Below, in pieces: positions 63,453 through 64,000 of a DNA stretch of 64,000 nt; positions within the stretch are counted from its first letter, which is position 1; every line of letters begins with the position of its first letter. This DNA comes from UBA12170 sp964293475. GTDB taxonomy: Bacteria; Bacteroidota; Bacteroidia; Bacteroidales; UBA12170. The translations under genes were made by a program, and so were the position numbers. The stretch spans positions 1 to 64,000 of the forward strand of contig CAXYYJ010000020.1 of assembly GCA_964293475.1 (NCBI GenBank), in the 5' to 3' direction. Under the pieces are notes generated by a model. That model was not told the origin of the DNA. It made no database searches and saw nothing but the letters and a program-made list of their open reading frames with translations.

Positions 63453-64000
63453 ATGCGAAACCCCTTTGTACATAAAACAGGATCAGATAAATTGCTGACC
63501 CCAGTGTCGGTGACTATCGCTGTTTTAACTAGTGTAGTTCTGGGGGTAATAATAGCGCAAAAGGGTATAGGGATTTCTGCTGCTTTAATTGTGTTTCCTC
63601 TCATTGTTTTTTTTATAAACCAGCTTTTCACTAAACCTAAGCTGGGGCTGTTTGTTATTCAGATTGCCGGTTATTTTGTGGTTGGTATTTACAGGTATGT
63701 TGGGGAAGGTATACCTTTTGGACTTTTGGCTGACATTCTTTTCGTCGCTATCCTGATTGCTGTAATTTTTAAAAATTTTTATGAAGGGGTTGATTGGGAG
63801 CCACTTAGAAAGGATATCTCGCTTTTGGGAGCCATTTGGATGGGATGGATAGTTATGGAGATTTTCAATCCCGAAGCACAAAGTTTTGAAGCCTGGTTTT
63901 ATACAATGCGCGGGATTGCCTTTTATTTTTTTATTGGTATTCCATTAGTTCTATTATTGATGCGTCAACCTCGTGATTTGGAGATATACCTTTATATTTG
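63453..64000 (+). CDS. Polytopic membrane protein, probable O-antigen polymerase/ligase, 3' end cut by the window
   Basis: The frame from ATG 63453 (MRNPFVHKTGSDKLLTPVSV) stays open to the window edge, giving 182 residues. At least five hydrophobic segments are visible (VTIAVLTSVVLGVII, ISAALIVFPLIVFFI, LFVIQIAGYFVVGIY, LLADILFVAILIAVIF, GIAFYFFIGIPLVLLLM). The pattern and the place after wzx suggest a Wzy/WaaL-type polymerase or ligase, whose diagnostic periplasmic loop lies beyond the window. The minus-strand ORFs here are shadows. Confidence 0.7.
   Translation, partial: MRNPFVHKTGSDKLLTPVSVTIAVLTSVVLGVIIAQKGIGISAALIVFPLIVFFINQLFTKPKLGLFVIQIAGYFVVGIYRYVGEGIPFGLLADILFVAILIAVIFKNFYEGVDWEPLRKDISLLGAIWMGWIVMEIFNPEAQSFEAWFYTMRGIAFYFFIGIPLVLLLMRQPRDLEIYLYI

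Noticed and set aside
1..64000. tRNA genes, CRISPR arrays, prophage or intact insertion sequences
   Set aside because: None recognised on either strand by eye; a tRNAscan or IS search could still find a missed one.

Overview
The window is about 40% GC and carries the marks of a Bacteroidota chromosome. It encodes type IX secretion (T9SS) cargo tails of both type A and type B and the T9SS accessory protein PorD (DUF4835). It also shows the gene order bamD-rpoZ-coaBC-porD-recN, a Bacteroidota-type omega subunit, TAnnTTTG promoters and few Shine-Dalgarno sites. The family cannot be fixed from this sequence; a marine or sediment Bacteroidia-like bacterium is my best guess.

Layout. (1) 1-10 kb is an accessory-rich stretch: the 3' part of a T9SS-exported repeat protein, a secreted CAP protein, a rubrerythrin-like protein, an intact DUF433/DUF5615 toxin-antitoxin pair, an XRE/DUF2975 pair, a NamZ-type muramidase, a LolE-like permease, an MNT/HEPN pair, and a second DUF433/DUF5615 pair whose toxin gene has a nonsense codon. 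Palindromic extragenic repeats lie here too. (2) 10-24 kb holds a secreted WD40 protein, a PlsC-like acyltransferase with ychF, alaS, an M23 peptidase with a MerR regulator, a GH92 mannosidase overlapping a class III aminotransferase, a DUF1338 metalloenzyme, RNase P RNA (rnpB, minus strand) and a DUF2027-Smr protein. (3) 24-32 kb is a DUF4907 protein followed by a 2362-residue kelch/Ig-like surface protein with a T9SS type B tail. (4) 32-57 kb is mostly core: DUF58, trxA, ruvB-queG, a small unknown protein, bamD-rpoZ-coaBC-porD-recN-fabI, argR-carA-carB, a second DnaE-type polymerase, a retropepsin-like protein, an LruC lipoprotein, two EEP-fold hydrolases and uvrB. (5) 56.8-64 kb starts an exopolysaccharide operon that runs off the window.

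The most unusual part is the polysaccharide operon. After a well-formed Bacteroidota promoter come a single-domain response regulator, a sugar-1-phosphate transferase fused to a receiver domain that has lost its phospho-acceptor, a half-length TolC-family outer-membrane protein where a Wza-type exporter would be expected, and a Wzc-like co-polymerase with an inserted LysM domain and a degenerate kinase domain. These are followed by a Wzx-like flippase, a 43-residue membrane protein and the start of a Wzy/WaaL-like membrane protein. This reads as a non-canonical Wzx/Wzy export machine, though I cannot say from sequence alone whether it is undescribed.

Regulation is visible in places. argR has two ARG-box-like sites 22 bp apart, one lying on its own promoter. 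A strong terminator ends 8 nt before carA, which suggests readthrough control of carAB. Several genes have TAnnTTTG -7 elements. No tRNA, rRNA, CRISPR array, prophage or intact insertion sequence was seen.
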